A DNA stretch of 64,000 nucleotides from Bacteroidales bacterium (GTDB lineage Bacteria > Bacteroidota > Bacteroidia > Bacteroidales > VadinHA17): NCBI GenBank assembly GCA_003141895.1, contig PLNT01000009.1, forward strand, positions 98,651 through 162,650. The letters run 5' to 3'. The notes below the pieces were generated by a model. That model worked only from the letters and a program-made list of their open reading frames with translations. It did no database searches and was not told the origin of the DNA. The number at the start of each line of letters is the position of its first letter. Within the stretch, counting starts at the first letter, position 1. Positions 45,491 to 54,253 of the stretch are shown one piece after another. The position numbers were made by a program, and so were the translations under genes.

Positions 45491-47155
45491 TTAATTAATT
45501 CCGGCTTTCAGGAGTTCCCTTGCATTTTTCATCGCTGTCTCGGTAACTTCACTGCCGCTTAACAACCTTGCTACCTCCAGAATTCTTTCTTCAGGCGATA
45601 ACAATTTAACACGGGTGAAAGTTGAATTATCAGTATCGTCCTTATAAACATGATAATGACGTGTTCCCCTTGAGGCTACCTGTGGAAGATGCGTTATATT
45701 GATTACCTGCATATACTTTCCCATTCCTGCCAGGATCTGTCCGACCTTATCAGCTACTTCACCTGATACCCCTGCATCTATTTCATCAAAAATTATTGTA
45801 GGCAGATTATTATTCTTGGAAAGTAAGGATTTCAGGCTCAGCATCACTCTTGATAATTCACCTCCTGAAGCTATTTTAGCAAGGTTCTCAGGTGCAATCT
45901 GTTTGTTTGCGGAGAAGAGGAATTCGGCCTGATCAATTCCGCTGGCAGTAAATTCCTGCAGTTGTATGAGGGATATTTTGAATTTTGCATTAGGGATTCC
46001 AAGTTGTTTAAGCAGATCAATAATTCGCGATTCAATATCGGGAAGTACACTTTTTCTTTTTAACGAGATCTCTTCAGATATTGTCTTTAAAACGCCGGTT
46101 TCTTTTTTAATCAGTGTTTCAAGATCCTTTAAACGTTCATCACTTGTAACAATTGTGCTTATTATGTCTTTTATCTCATCCTTTTTCCTAAGAAGCTCAT
46201 TTAAATCACCGGCACGGTGTTTCTGCATTAATGAATAGATAGTATCAAGACGGGTGTTGATTTTGGCAAGACGGCCAGGATCAGCTTCAATTGAAACAGC
46301 TAACCTCTCTAACTCTGACGCAATATCATCGAGCTCTATAAATGAGGATTCAGTCCTGTTAAGAAGATTTTCTCCTTCGGCTAAAAATACTCTGATTTTG
46401 CCCAGGTTTAACTTGACATCCCTCAGCATTGACAGAATAGATATCCCTTCAGCAGAAAAAAGATTTGACGAAGTGCTCAATGCCAGTTTAATTTCCTCTG
46501 TATGACTTAATAATTCCTGTTCCGCCTCGAGCTCCCCTTGTTCTCCACTGGTTAATTTGGCTTCTTCGAGTTGATTATACTGAAACTGAAAATACTCCAG
46601 GTCTGATTTGTTTTTATCAGCCTTTTCTTTCAGTACTGAAAATTCCTTTTTCAATTTCCTGTACCCGGAATAAGTTTCCCTGTACTTGTTTTTAAGGTTG
46701 GAAGTACCGGAAAATGAATCAATCAGATTAAGCTGGAATGAGTTATCATTTAGCATCAGTGTCTGATGCTGTGAATGAATATCGATAAGTCTGTCACCAA
46801 GCTCTTTAAGCAGGTTCACTGTGACTGGCGTATCATTTATAAAAGCCCTTGATTTCCCGGCAGGGTTAATTTCCCGTCTAAGAATTGTAACATTTTCATA
46901 ATCCAGTTCATTTGCCGAGAAAAATTCATTAAGTTCATATTCTTCAATTCTGAAAGTACCTTCAACAATGCATTTCTCTTTCTTATCAAGAAGGACCGAT
47001 GAATCTGCTCTCGTACCGAGAATAAGTGAAAGTGCACCTAAAAGAATTGATTTACCCGCACCTGTTTCTCCGGTGATAACTGTCAGTCCGTTTTCAAGGT
47101 TAACGTCCAGTTCTTTAATAAGAGCATAATTCTGAACAAATAGTTTTATGAGCAT
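45491..47155 (-). CDS. recN: DNA repair protein RecN
   Basis: A 554-residue SMC-like ATPase. The N-terminal Walker A is ITGETGAGKSILLGALSLILG (about 28-48), two long coiled-coil arms lie between about 150 and 370, and the C-terminal Walker B is IIFDEIDAGVSGEVA (about 461-475). RecN loads cohesin-like clamps at double-strand breaks. It ends the bamD-omega-coaBC-DUF4835-recN run, a conserved gene order in Bacteroidota. Confidence 0.95.
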   Translation of the reverse strand: MLIKLFVQNYALIKELDVNLENGLTVITGETGAGKSILLGALSLILGTRADSSVLLDKKEKCIVEGTFRIEEYELNEFFSANELDYENVTILRREINPAGKSRAFINDTPVTVNLLKELGDRLIDIHSQHQTLMLNDNSFQLNLIDSFSGTSNLKNKYRETYSGYRKLKKEFSVLKEKADKNKSDLEYFQFQYNQLEEAKLTSGEQGELEAEQELLSHTEEIKLALSTSSNLFSAEGISILSMLRDVKLNLGKIRVFLAEGENLLNRTESSFIELDDIASELERLAVSIEADPGRLAKINTRLDTIYSLMQKHRAGDLNELLRKKDEIKDIISTIVTSDERLKDLETLIKKETGVLKTISEEISLKRKSVLPDIESRIIDLLKQLGIPNAKFKISLIQLQEFTASGIDQAEFLFSANKQIAPENLAKIASGGELSRVMLSLKSLLSKNNNLPTIIFDEIDAGVSGEVADKVGQILAGMGKYMQVINITHLPQVASRGTRHYHVYKDDTDNSTFTRVKLLSPEERILEVARLLSGSEVTETAMKNARELLKAGIN

Positions 47156-47164
47156 GATATGATC

Positions 47165-48091
47165 TTATGGTAGATTAGCAGCATTAATCTTCTCGTATTT
47201 GGCTTTATTTGCAGGATCAATTTCGGTCAGTATCTGCACAACACGGCTCTTCTCTTCAGGAAAAGCTGCCGAAAAAATATTGATAAATTCATCTGACCTG
47301 GCATCCATAACAACCTGGACCAGATACATAAACGGATCAGGCTTTTTCCTGTATACTTCCTGGATTAGCTTCAGGCTCTCCACCATGCTTGTTCTTGCCT
47401 CAGCTATCTTAGACTCCATCATATCCAGTCCGTTCATATTGTAGTCATAAAGAAATTGTCTGACTCCTTCATATTCTTTGTCAAGGGTATTCTTAACGAG
47501 CCAGTAACGATTCCGGTTACGGGAGCCATCGTAAGGCTTCCAGCCCGGCTCAGGGGCATTCTGTGCACTTGTAACTATCTTCTCAGCCATCTGATAGAAT
47601 TCCGTACCACCGAGAGGTGAAAAAGAATCATAGTCAAATCCGAGGATCATGTAGGTATAATATGCAAGAACTGAAACCAGACTTGACCGGTAAGTACTGG
47701 GATCAAATTCAAGAGGCTGAAATTCGACGTACCTGAATTGAAAGCTATTATCTATGAAGTTCAGCATTGTAGATTTATATGTCGTATTAAAAACCGGTCT
47801 GCTGAGCTGGATCTGAATAGTTCCTTTGAATTCATCTGCTGACAACTGGTCTGTAAGATTTATTAGAATATTGCAATCAATCCTTTCAGCATAGCTAAAA
47901 ACATGATTGGTCCAGACCGTATTATTCATGAACTCATAGAGATCTTTCTGCATACTTTCAAATACCTGCCGGTTCGAACCCTGAATACGCTGTGCAGATA
48001 TCTGTATATTACAGTTAAGTTCCTGACCCTTGAGTGTGAATGGCAGAAATATCAGAAGCATAATAAGATAATATTTGAATCGGGTCATCAT
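47165..48091 (-). CDS. DUF4835 family exported protein
   Basis: A 308-residue protein with a signal peptide (about 1-22). The N-terminal mature region LNCNIQISAQRIQGSNRQVFESMQ matches the DUF4835 start, followed by FRYVEFQPLEFDPSTYRSSLVSVLAYYTYMILGFDYDSFSPLGG. Function is unknown. It always sits with coaBC and recN in Bacteroidota, suggesting a housekeeping envelope role. Confidence 0.88.
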   Translation of the reverse strand: MMTRFKYYLIMLLIFLPFTLKGQELNCNIQISAQRIQGSNRQVFESMQKDLYEFMNNTVWTNHVFSYAERIDCNILINLTDQLSADEFKGTIQIQLSRPVFNTTYKSTMLNFIDNSFQFRYVEFQPLEFDPSTYRSSLVSVLAYYTYMILGFDYDSFSPLGGTEFYQMAEKIVTSAQNAPEPGWKPYDGSRNRNRYWLVKNTLDKEYEGVRQFLYDYNMNGLDMMESKIAEARTSMVESLKLIQEVYRKKPDPFMYLVQVVMDARSDEFINIFSAAFPEEKSRVVQILTEIDPANKAKYEKINAANLP

Positions 48092-48094
48092 TCT

Positions 48095-48760
48095 TTAACG
48101 GATCAAAGAAATAATTTTTTCAAGAATATCTGCTGCAGCATCCTCTTTTGATTTCAACTCAAATTTATCAATTATATTGTTCCGGTCAATTATTGTGATC
48201 TTGTTTGTTTCGTGTCCAAAACCTGCCCCATCTTCCCTGAGTGAATTTAAAATAATGATATCGAGATTTTTCCTTAATAGTTTTCCTTTTGCATTATCAA
48301 GTTCGTTATCAGTCTCGAGGGCAAATCCTGCCAGTATCTGCGAAGGTTTCTTTGATTGTCCCAAAGTTTCGGCAATATCTGTTGTCGGTTTAAGTTTTAA
48401 AAATAAGTCAGCGCTTTCTTTTTTTAGTTTTTCTCCTGAGACTTTCGCAGGAGTATAATCCGCCACTGCAGCAGCAAGTATAGCAATATCACATGAACCG
48501 AACCTTGAGATGCATTCATAAGCCATTGATTGTGCTGTTGTAACATTAATAATATTTATTGAACTATTCCTGGGAGCAATGTTTACAGGGCCAAGTACAA
48601 GATCTACAATGGCACCGTATTCCGCTGCTGTGTCAGCAAGAGCGATTCCCATTTTGCCTGAAGAATAATTACTAAGAAAACGTACGGGATCAATTGGTTC
48701 GCGTGTAGGTCCGGCATTTATCAGAAGACGCTTTCCGCTCAGAGGCTTATAGTTTTTTTT
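48095..48760 (-). pseudogene. coaB: Phosphopantothenate-cysteine ligase half of coaBC (frameshifted)
   Basis: The CoaB domain is read in a frame that continues upstream to the poly-A run; it has YKPLSGKRLLINAGPTREPIDPVRFLSNYSSGKMG and the KKESADLFLKLKPTTDIAETLG ligase region. No start codon lies near the domain start, so the natural reading is the C-terminal half of a bifunctional coaBC whose frame was broken at a 10-base homopolymer (48753-48762). It ligates cysteine to phosphopantothenate using CTP. Removing one A restores a continuous coaBC. Confidence 0.85.
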
Positions 48761-49301
48761 TTGAAAAGAAATTCACAATTTCTTTTACTATTTCATCGGG
48801 TTCTGCCATCCTTCCCCTGCCAGTCAGACCGCTTGCCAGTTCACCGTTTGCAGGTTCGAGAATTGTATTTCCAAAAGCCTTAAGTGTCTCAATATTAATT
48901 ATAGTCGCTGGGTGATTCAACATATCCATATCCATTGATGGCGCTACAAACACAGGGCAGCGAGCTGACAGATAAGTTGTAAGAAGCAAATTATCTGCCA
49001 CACCATTTGCCATTTTTGCTATTGTGTTTGCAGTTGCAGGTGCTACCAGAAGGAGATTTGCCCAGATACCTAAATCGACGTGGCTATTCCAGTCGCCATT
49101 GACGGGATTGAAAAACTCTGTAAACACAGGGTTTTTTGATAAAGTTGAAAGGGTAAGAGGAGTTATAAATTCTTTTGCGTTATCAGTCATTATGACTCTG
49201 ACGTCTGCACCATTCTTAACAAGCAACCGGATGATAGTTGCAGTTTTATAAGCTGCAATACCTCCGGTCACGCCGATAAGTATATTTTTGCCTTCCAGCA
49301 T
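48747..49301 (-). CDS. coaC: Phosphopantothenoylcysteine decarboxylase half of coaBC
   Basis: A 184-residue flavoprotein with GVTGGIAAYKTATIIRLL (9-26), the substrate-site HVDLGIWANLLLVAPATANTIAKMANGVADN and the PSMDMDM motif. It decarboxylates phosphopantothenoylcysteine to phosphopantetheine. The stop codon appears right after an AAAAAAAAAA run (KKKL), which is the frameshift point with the CoaB half. Most Bacteroidota have a fused CoaBC, so this is a broken or phase-variable gene, or a sequencing error. Confidence 0.9.
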   Translation of the reverse strand: MLEGKNILIGVTGGIAAYKTATIIRLLVKNGADVRVIMTDNAKEFITPLTLSTLSKNPVFTEFFNPVNGDWNSHVDLGIWANLLLVAPATANTIAKMANGVADNLLLTTYLSARCPVFVAPSMDMDMLNHPATIINIETLKAFGNTILEPANGELASGLTGRGRMAEPDEIVKEIVNFFSKKKL

Positions 49302-49315
49302 CTTTAACCCTGGTA

Positions 49316-49648
49316 TTATTTCGGTTTTACAGGATTATCAGGATTCCTGTAGAAAATTTTGCCCTCTTCAAGTTCCTGCAATGCAATAAGCGTTGGTTTT
49401 GGAAGTCTTTCATAGAATTTAGAAATCTCAATTTGTTCACGGTTTTCAAAAACTTCCTCAAGGTTATCGCTATAAGAAGCAAACTCTTCAAGCTTCTTAT
49501 TAAGTTCCTGTTTCATCTCAACTGAGATCTGATTTGATCTCCTGGAAACAACAATAACTGTTTCATATATATTTCCGGTTCCCTGAGTCATCAGGTCCAG
49601 GTTACGTGTAACGGTTGTTACCGGTGCTACTGATTTTCTGTAATCCAT
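49316..49648 (-). CDS. rpoZ: RNA polymerase omega/Rpb6-like subunit
   Basis: A 110-residue protein with the Bacteroidota omega-like core GNIYETVIVVSRRSNQIS (25-42) and the ELNKKLEEFASYSDNLEEVFENREQIEISKFYERLPKPTLIALQELEEGKI region. It joins RNA polymerase as a small stabilising subunit. It lies between bamD and coaBC, as in most Bacteroidota genomes; the gaps are 11 and 14 bases. Confidence 0.85.
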   Translation of the reverse strand: MDYRKSVAPVTTVTRNLDLMTQGTGNIYETVIVVSRRSNQISVEMKQELNKKLEEFASYSDNLEEVFENREQIEISKFYERLPKPTLIALQELEEGKIFYRNPDNPVKPK

Positions 49649-49659
49649 AATTATTCTCC

Positions 49660-50472
49660 TTATTTTATTCCGCTATCGGGAATACCTGCTTTTAAAAATT
49701 TATTTGTTTTCTGGAAAATTCCGCTGACATCTTTTGAATAGGTGCTTTTTGGAAATTCTTCCATAAATGAATAATAATCATCGAGTGTTGTCTGATATCT
49801 TTCTTTTTGTTTAATGGGCAGACTGAATTCTGCATATAGAAAAAGTGAATTCAATTTAAGATACATCATCTTTTCCCTGTATTTTGTATTTGCAAATTCC
49901 TTGAGGCTATTGCTGAGAGCTACAATTGCTGCCTTATATTGTTTCATATCATAATAAAGCTTAGCATTCAGGTATGATTTTTCAACCAGTTTATCCTGAA
50001 GATCGTTGATCATCTTTCTGCAATCGTCTGCTTTCGGGCTATTGGGAAATTTATTTAAGAATAAATTGAATCCTTCAATTGCATTCTTTGTATTTTCCTG
50101 GTCAAGTTCGGGTGCAGCCGAAATATTATAATCGCATAAAGCTGCCATGTAATTGGCTTCTTCGGTATGTTTCCCAAAAGGAAATTGATCAACAAATGAT
50201 TTATAGTAGCTGCCTGCCATAAAATAATCCTTCATACCAAAATATGCCTGACAATTCATCCAGTTAAGTTCTTCCGATTCATCAGTCGCCCTGTATTTGG
50301 GAAGTATTTGGGTAAGTAATTCCGTAGTTTTAACATACTGACCTTCATCAAAATACTCTTTAGCTTTTGCTTTCTTGAGATCAAAATCAGTACTCTTGAG
50401 TAGTTTTCCATACTCACTACAGGAACTTAACAATACAAGGAATATCAGGACGATATGTAATCTAAATCTCAT
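49660..50472 (-). CDS. bamD: Outer-membrane protein assembly factor BamD
   Basis: A 270-residue lipoprotein with signal peptide and lipobox (LVLLSSC, Cys18). TPR-like helical repeats follow, starting KKAKEYFDEGQYVKTTELLTQILPKYRATDESEEL and continuing with the EANYMAALCDYN unit. It anchors the Bam complex at the inner face of the outer membrane. A TAATTTTG -7 box lies on its upstream side at 50489-50496. Confidence 0.93.
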   Translation of the reverse strand: MRFRLHIVLIFLVLLSSCSEYGKLLKSTDFDLKKAKAKEYFDEGQYVKTTELLTQILPKYRATDESEELNWMNCQAYFGMKDYFMAGSYYKSFVDQFPFGKHTEEANYMAALCDYNISAAPELDQENTKNAIEGFNLFLNKFPNSPKADDCRKMINDLQDKLVEKSYLNAKLYYDMKQYKAAIVALSNSLKEFANTKYREKMMYLKLNSLFLYAEFSLPIKQKERYQTTLDDYYSFMEEFPKSTYSKDVSGIFQKTNKFLKAGIPDSGIK

Positions 50473-50488
50473 AAAAAAAATTGTTGCG

Positions 50489-50496
50489 CAAAATTA
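50489..50496 (-). promoter_or_regulatory. Candidate -7 box of the bamD operon
   Basis: TAATTTTG on the minus strand, 16 bases before the bamD start codon, matches TAnnTTTG. A -33 element is not obvious. Confidence 0.45.
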
Positions 50497-50610
50497 CGGA
50501 AAAAATTTCATTTCATGCATAAAAACGTAATAATTATGCTTTTATTATAGATTCCAGGCGGCTTTCGGGAAATAGGTATAAATAGGTATCCAATGAAACA
50601 TCTATATACT

Positions 50611-50618
50611 TAATTTTG
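50611..50618 (+). promoter_or_regulatory. Candidate -7 box of the oxoamine synthase gene
   Basis: TAATTTTG lies 28 bases before the ATG at 50647 and fits the TAnnTTTG consensus. Confidence 0.45.
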
Positions 50619-50646
50619 AGAAAAAATTTTACAAAACAATACAATC

Positions 50647-51891
50647 ATGGATATATTTGAAAAGATCAAGAAAAACAGAGGAGCATTAGGACAATATCAG
50701 GAATTTGGACACGGCTATTTTGCATTCCCGAAACTGGAGGGTGAAATAGGCCCTCATATGATTTTCAGAGGAAAAGAGGTCCTCAACTGGAGTTTGAATA
50801 ATTATCTCGGATTGGCAAACCTTCCTGAAATTCGGAAAGTTGACTCTGAATCAGCTGAAAAATATGGTCTCGCTTATCCAATGGGAGCAAGAATGATGTC
50901 GGGACATAGCACAAATCATGAAAAATTTGAAGAAATGGCTGCCCGCTTTGTTCATAAAGAAGATGCATTTCTTCTGAATTTCGGTTATCAGGGAATGGTT
51001 TCGATAATAGATTCCCTTGTAGACAGACATGATGTTATTGTTTACGATTCTGAATCACATGCCTGTATTATGGACGGATTGAGACTTCACATAGGAAAGA
51101 GATTTGTTTACCCCCATAACGACATGGAGAGTTGTGAGAAGCAGTTACAAAGAGCACAGAAACTGGTTGAAGAATCGGGAGGAGGAATTCTTCTTATTAC
51201 CGAAGGAGTATTCGGAATGGCGGGGGACCTTGGCAAGCTTGATAAGATTACAGCTTTAAAAAAGAAATACCAGTTTCGTATTCTCGTCGATGATGCGCAT
51301 GGTTTCGGAACAATGGGAGCAACTGGCAGCGGTACCGGCGAACATTTCGGCGTTCAGGACCAGATTGATGTATACTTTGCAACTTTTGCAAAAGCAATGG
51401 CAGGTATCGGAGGATTTGTTGCAAGTACAAAAGACGTAATTAATTACCTCAGATATAATCTTCGCTCACAGATATATGCCAAATCACTGCCAATGGCTAT
51501 GACCTTAGGCGTAATCAAACGGCTTGAATTTATACAAGCTCATCCCGAACAAAAAGAAAAACTGTGGACAATAGTTCGTGCCCTTCAGAAAGGTTTACGC
51601 GAAGCAAATCTTAATCTTGGAAAAACTGAATCGCCGGTTACACCAGTGTTTATGAAAAGCGGGGTCAACCAGGCAACACAGATAATTTACGACCTCAGGG
51701 AAAATTGGAATATCTTTTGCTCAGTAGTTGTATATCCGGTTGTTCCGCGCGATGTGGTAATGCTGCGTCTTATCCCAACCGCTGCGCACACTCTTGAAGA
51801 TGTTGAATATACAATTAAGGCTTTCAAAGAAATCAAAGCAAAAGTTGATAAAAACGAATATCCCGATAAACTTGCGGATTTTAGTTTATAA
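50647..51891 (+). CDS. PLP-dependent alpha-oxoamine synthase family enzyme
   Basis: A 414-residue aminotransferase-fold enzyme. Key features are NNYLGLANLPEIRKVD (51-66), SGHSTNHEKFEE (85-96), the VDDAHGFGTMG site (214-224) and the PLP lysine Lys249 in TFAKAMAGIGGF. These are traits of the family that condenses an amino acid with an acyl-CoA (KBL, BioF, serine palmitoyltransferase, HemA). The exact substrates cannot be fixed by eye; serine palmitoyltransferase-like or glycine C-acetyltransferase-like are candidates, and its solo position gives no pathway hint. Confidence 0.82.
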   Translation: MDIFEKIKKNRGALGQYQEFGHGYFAFPKLEGEIGPHMIFRGKEVLNWSLNNYLGLANLPEIRKVDSESAEKYGLAYPMGARMMSGHSTNHEKFEEMAARFVHKEDAFLLNFGYQGMVSIIDSLVDRHDVIVYDSESHACIMDGLRLHIGKRFVYPHNDMESCEKQLQRAQKLVEESGGGILLITEGVFGMAGDLGKLDKITALKKKYQFRILVDDAHGFGTMGATGSGTGEHFGVQDQIDVYFATFAKAMAGIGGFVASTKDVINYLRYNLRSQIYAKSLPMAMTLGVIKRLEFIQAHPEQKEKLWTIVRALQKGLREANLNLGKTESPVTPVFMKSGVNQATQIIYDLRENWNIFCSVVVYPVVPRDVVMLRLIPTAAHTLEDVEYTIKAFKEIKAKVDKNEYPDKLADFSL

Positions 51892-52013
51892 AATTTCCAA
51901 ACTGAATAATTTAAATATTGAACAAATTCTGATCTGAACCGTTAGTATATTCAAAGTCGAGATCCTTTCAGAAATTTCCATGTATATGTGATCTTTTAAT
52001 AATTTTATAATTT

Positions 52014-52691
52014 ATGGATAATAAAATTCATGATCATAATATTTTAAAAGGATATAACCTGCTGTTCTATTTTGCCGGAAGCATGATTATGCATGAACCT
52101 TCTGAAGAATGTATTGTGGATTTCTGGGAAAAAGGAATTCTCAAAAACCTCCCGGTTTCAAGTTCTAATCCAAATTTTGTCAAAGCCGCTTCTCAGCTTA
52201 GAGATTCCTTCGTCGATAAATCAACTTTCGGAAAAATGCTGCATGAAGATTTCCTGAGACTCTTTAAAGTAGATGATCTCGCTCCTGCTTATGAATCAAG
52301 ATACAATAATAAACTATCTGGCAATTCATATTTCTATACTCCTAACGTAACTGAATTCTATGATTCCTATGGTTGGAAATCTAAATTCAGAGGAAGAATA
52401 AATGATGATCATCTTGGTATCGAATTGCTTTTCCTGACTTTATTGATAGACAAATATCTTGTATTGGATGATGAAGCCTGCAGAGGTGAGATGAGAAAGG
52501 AAATCAGGCGGTTTATAAATTCTCATATTTTGTCATGGGTACCGGTTTGGAATGATAGAATCCAGAATCACGCCAACACATTATCATTCAAAGGCATTGG
52601 TAACCTGATTCTTGCATGCTCAGAAGATATTTTTTTATTCTTTGATCAGAAATCAGCGGCCGCAATTTCATCCGATGCTCTTAAAAATTAG
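52014..52691 (+). CDS. TorD/DmsD family chaperone-like protein
   Basis: A 225-residue all-helical protein with the TorD-family traits PAYESRYNN (about 94-102) in the middle and DDHLGIELLFLTLLIDKYL plus FINSHILSWVPVWNDRI in the C-terminal half. TorD-like proteins bind Tat signal peptides and help insert molybdenum cofactor into partner enzymes. No molybdoenzyme gene is adjacent, so the client is unknown. Length is typical. Confidence 0.78.
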   Translation: MDNKIHDHNILKGYNLLFYFAGSMIMHEPSEECIVDFWEKGILKNLPVSSSNPNFVKAASQLRDSFVDKSTFGKMLHEDFLRLFKVDDLAPAYESRYNNKLSGNSYFYTPNVTEFYDSYGWKSKFRGRINDDHLGIELLFLTLLIDKYLVLDDEACRGEMRKEIRRFINSHILSWVPVWNDRIQNHANTLSFKGIGNLILACSEDIFLFFDQKSAAAISSDALKN

Positions 52692-52750
52692 GATAAAATA
52701 GTTTGAACACCTAAAGATATTCTTCAATTGCGATTTCGAAAACTGCCGCT

Positions 52751-53449
52751 CTAGGATTTATTTATGTTTGACTTAACCAGTCCGTTACAATAGATCATTA
52801 ATTTCTCTATATCATCGGGATTCTCAAATTTTATTTTATTCTGTCTTATGTATTGTTTGAGTTCACTCTTTATATTCGGGAAAAGTTTATAAAATTCCGA
52901 CGCATCCCTGAAACTTTGCATTGAGTTATCCACTTGCATCCAGTAGACATCTTCCTTATTAAATATAAGCTCCTGATCAGACGAAATATTGGATTTATCA
53001 CCTATCAGAAGTAATTTTTTTGCATCTGTGGCCGCCGTCTCAGGTATTTTGCCATAAGAATCCATCTTAGGTGGTAACGAGACTTTTGATCTGTGCTGAA
53101 CAAAAAGTGTAAAGGGTCTTTCAGTCAATAGTTCATAAAAAACCGGACCTGCTGGAACAAATTTACGGTTAAGAAGATAAATTGTATCGACAGAACCCGG
53201 ATTTGATAAATCACATATCTTATTTTCCTGAACGATTACAACTTTTTCGAAGACAAGATTATAGTTCAGGACCATGTCATATCTGGTGCCGCTTTTCATT
53301 AATATTTTACCCTTTGTAAAATCGTGAAGCAGGAATTGTTCCAGATAAGTTATCGTCTCTGTCTGAGCTTTCAGTCCGGAAGTGACACAAATAAAAATCA
53401 CTAAAGCTAAAGACAAACGGAAATGCGAACGTTGAAAATGTTTATTCAT
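52751..53449 (-). CDS. Hypothetical exported protein
   Basis: About 232 residues from the ATG at 53449, chosen because the longer frame from 53524 places an unlikely non-signal sequence before the signal. A signal peptide (about 10-29, ending GLKAQ) is clear. The mature part is mostly beta-strand-like with a charged helical C-terminus. I recognise no family. Confidence 0.6.
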   Translation of the reverse strand: MNKHFQRSHFRLSLALVIFICVTSGLKAQTETITYLEQFLLHDFTKGKILMKSGTRYDMVLNYNLVFEKVVIVQENKICDLSNPGSVDTIYLLNRKFVPAGPVFYELLTERPFTLFVQHRSKVSLPPKMDSYGKIPETAATDAKKLLLIGDKSNISSDQELIFNKEDVYWMQVDNSMQSFRDASEFYKLFPNIKSELKQYIRQNKIKFENPDDIEKLMIYCNGLVKSNINKS

Positions 53450-53614
53450 TTCATTCAAATTTAATGCTTTACATGAAGATAAAGTTAGTAATGTTCTTGA
53501 TTTGAGAACAATTGAATAAGCCACAATAATTATGCCGTAAAAACTGAAGATTGATTATAGGAATAAAATAACATACAGTTTAACCGAATATTCTCCATAA
53601 ATACGAACAAAAAC

Positions 53615-54001
53615 TTAAAAATTGGGATTAAAGAAATTGATTATTGCTCCGATGTAATATTCACGCCATCCTTCAGCGATATCATTAAATTCATCATCGG
53701 GAATATTTGACTGTTCAACAGTTACAACAGAATTTTCCCTGTCAGGGGAGATAGTAATTGTTACGATAGATTTTTCTACCTGATCGCCAAAAAACCATTC
53801 TTGTACTACTTTTTTATCCTGAACAAATTCCAGATTCTTTCCGGTAATATCTCCTTCCCACAGAGAGAATTCACTTTCCGGCTCCGTATTCATTTTTGCA
53901 GGGTAACCCGACCATAGTTCAATAGTGAATGGATTCGTTATTGCCGCATAAACATCAGAGGGCTCTGCATTTATTTTGAATGTTTTTTTGAAAGTCTTCA
54001 T
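53615..54001 (-). CDS. SRPBCC (AHSA1/START-like) domain protein
   Basis: A 128-residue protein starting KTFKKTFKINAEPSDVYAAITNPFTIELWSGYPA, the usual opening of AHSA1-type SRPBCC proteins, and continuing with the WEGDITGKNLEF strand. The fold binds hydrophobic ligands. The specific role is unknown. Length is complete for the family. Confidence 0.82.
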   Translation of the reverse strand: MKTFKKTFKINAEPSDVYAAITNPFTIELWSGYPAKMNTEPESEFSLWEGDITGKNLEFVQDKKVVQEWFFGDQVEKSIVTITISPDRENSVVTVEQSNIPDDEFNDIAEGWREYYIGAIINFFNPNF

Positions 54002-54080
54002 CGGTATTGATTATAAGTTATAAGTTCGTCTCTGGGGCTGTTGAATTTTTTCTTAACCACTAAGCACACAAAGAAGGCTG

Positions 54081-54204
54081 ACCCCCTGCCGCTTCGCTCC
54101 CGATAGCTATCGGGATGTCCCCCAAGAGTGGGACTAATTCGGTATCCTTGATGAATTTATTGAAAGACTGAGAATTAACCCCCCTTTAGGGGGGAAGGGA
54201 GGTG
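54081..54204 (+). repeat. Dispersed intergenic repeat, family A, direct copy
   Basis: Nearly identical, in the opposite orientation, to 11277-11402, with the CCCGATAGCTATCGGG palindrome and the GATGAATTTATTGAAAGACT phrase. A family A start is also found at 23427. It lies between the SRPBCC and trxB genes. Confidence 0.85.
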
Positions 54205-54253
54205 GATCTTTGTGGTTAATGGATTTCAACTTTTTCAACATCTCAAGAGAAAA

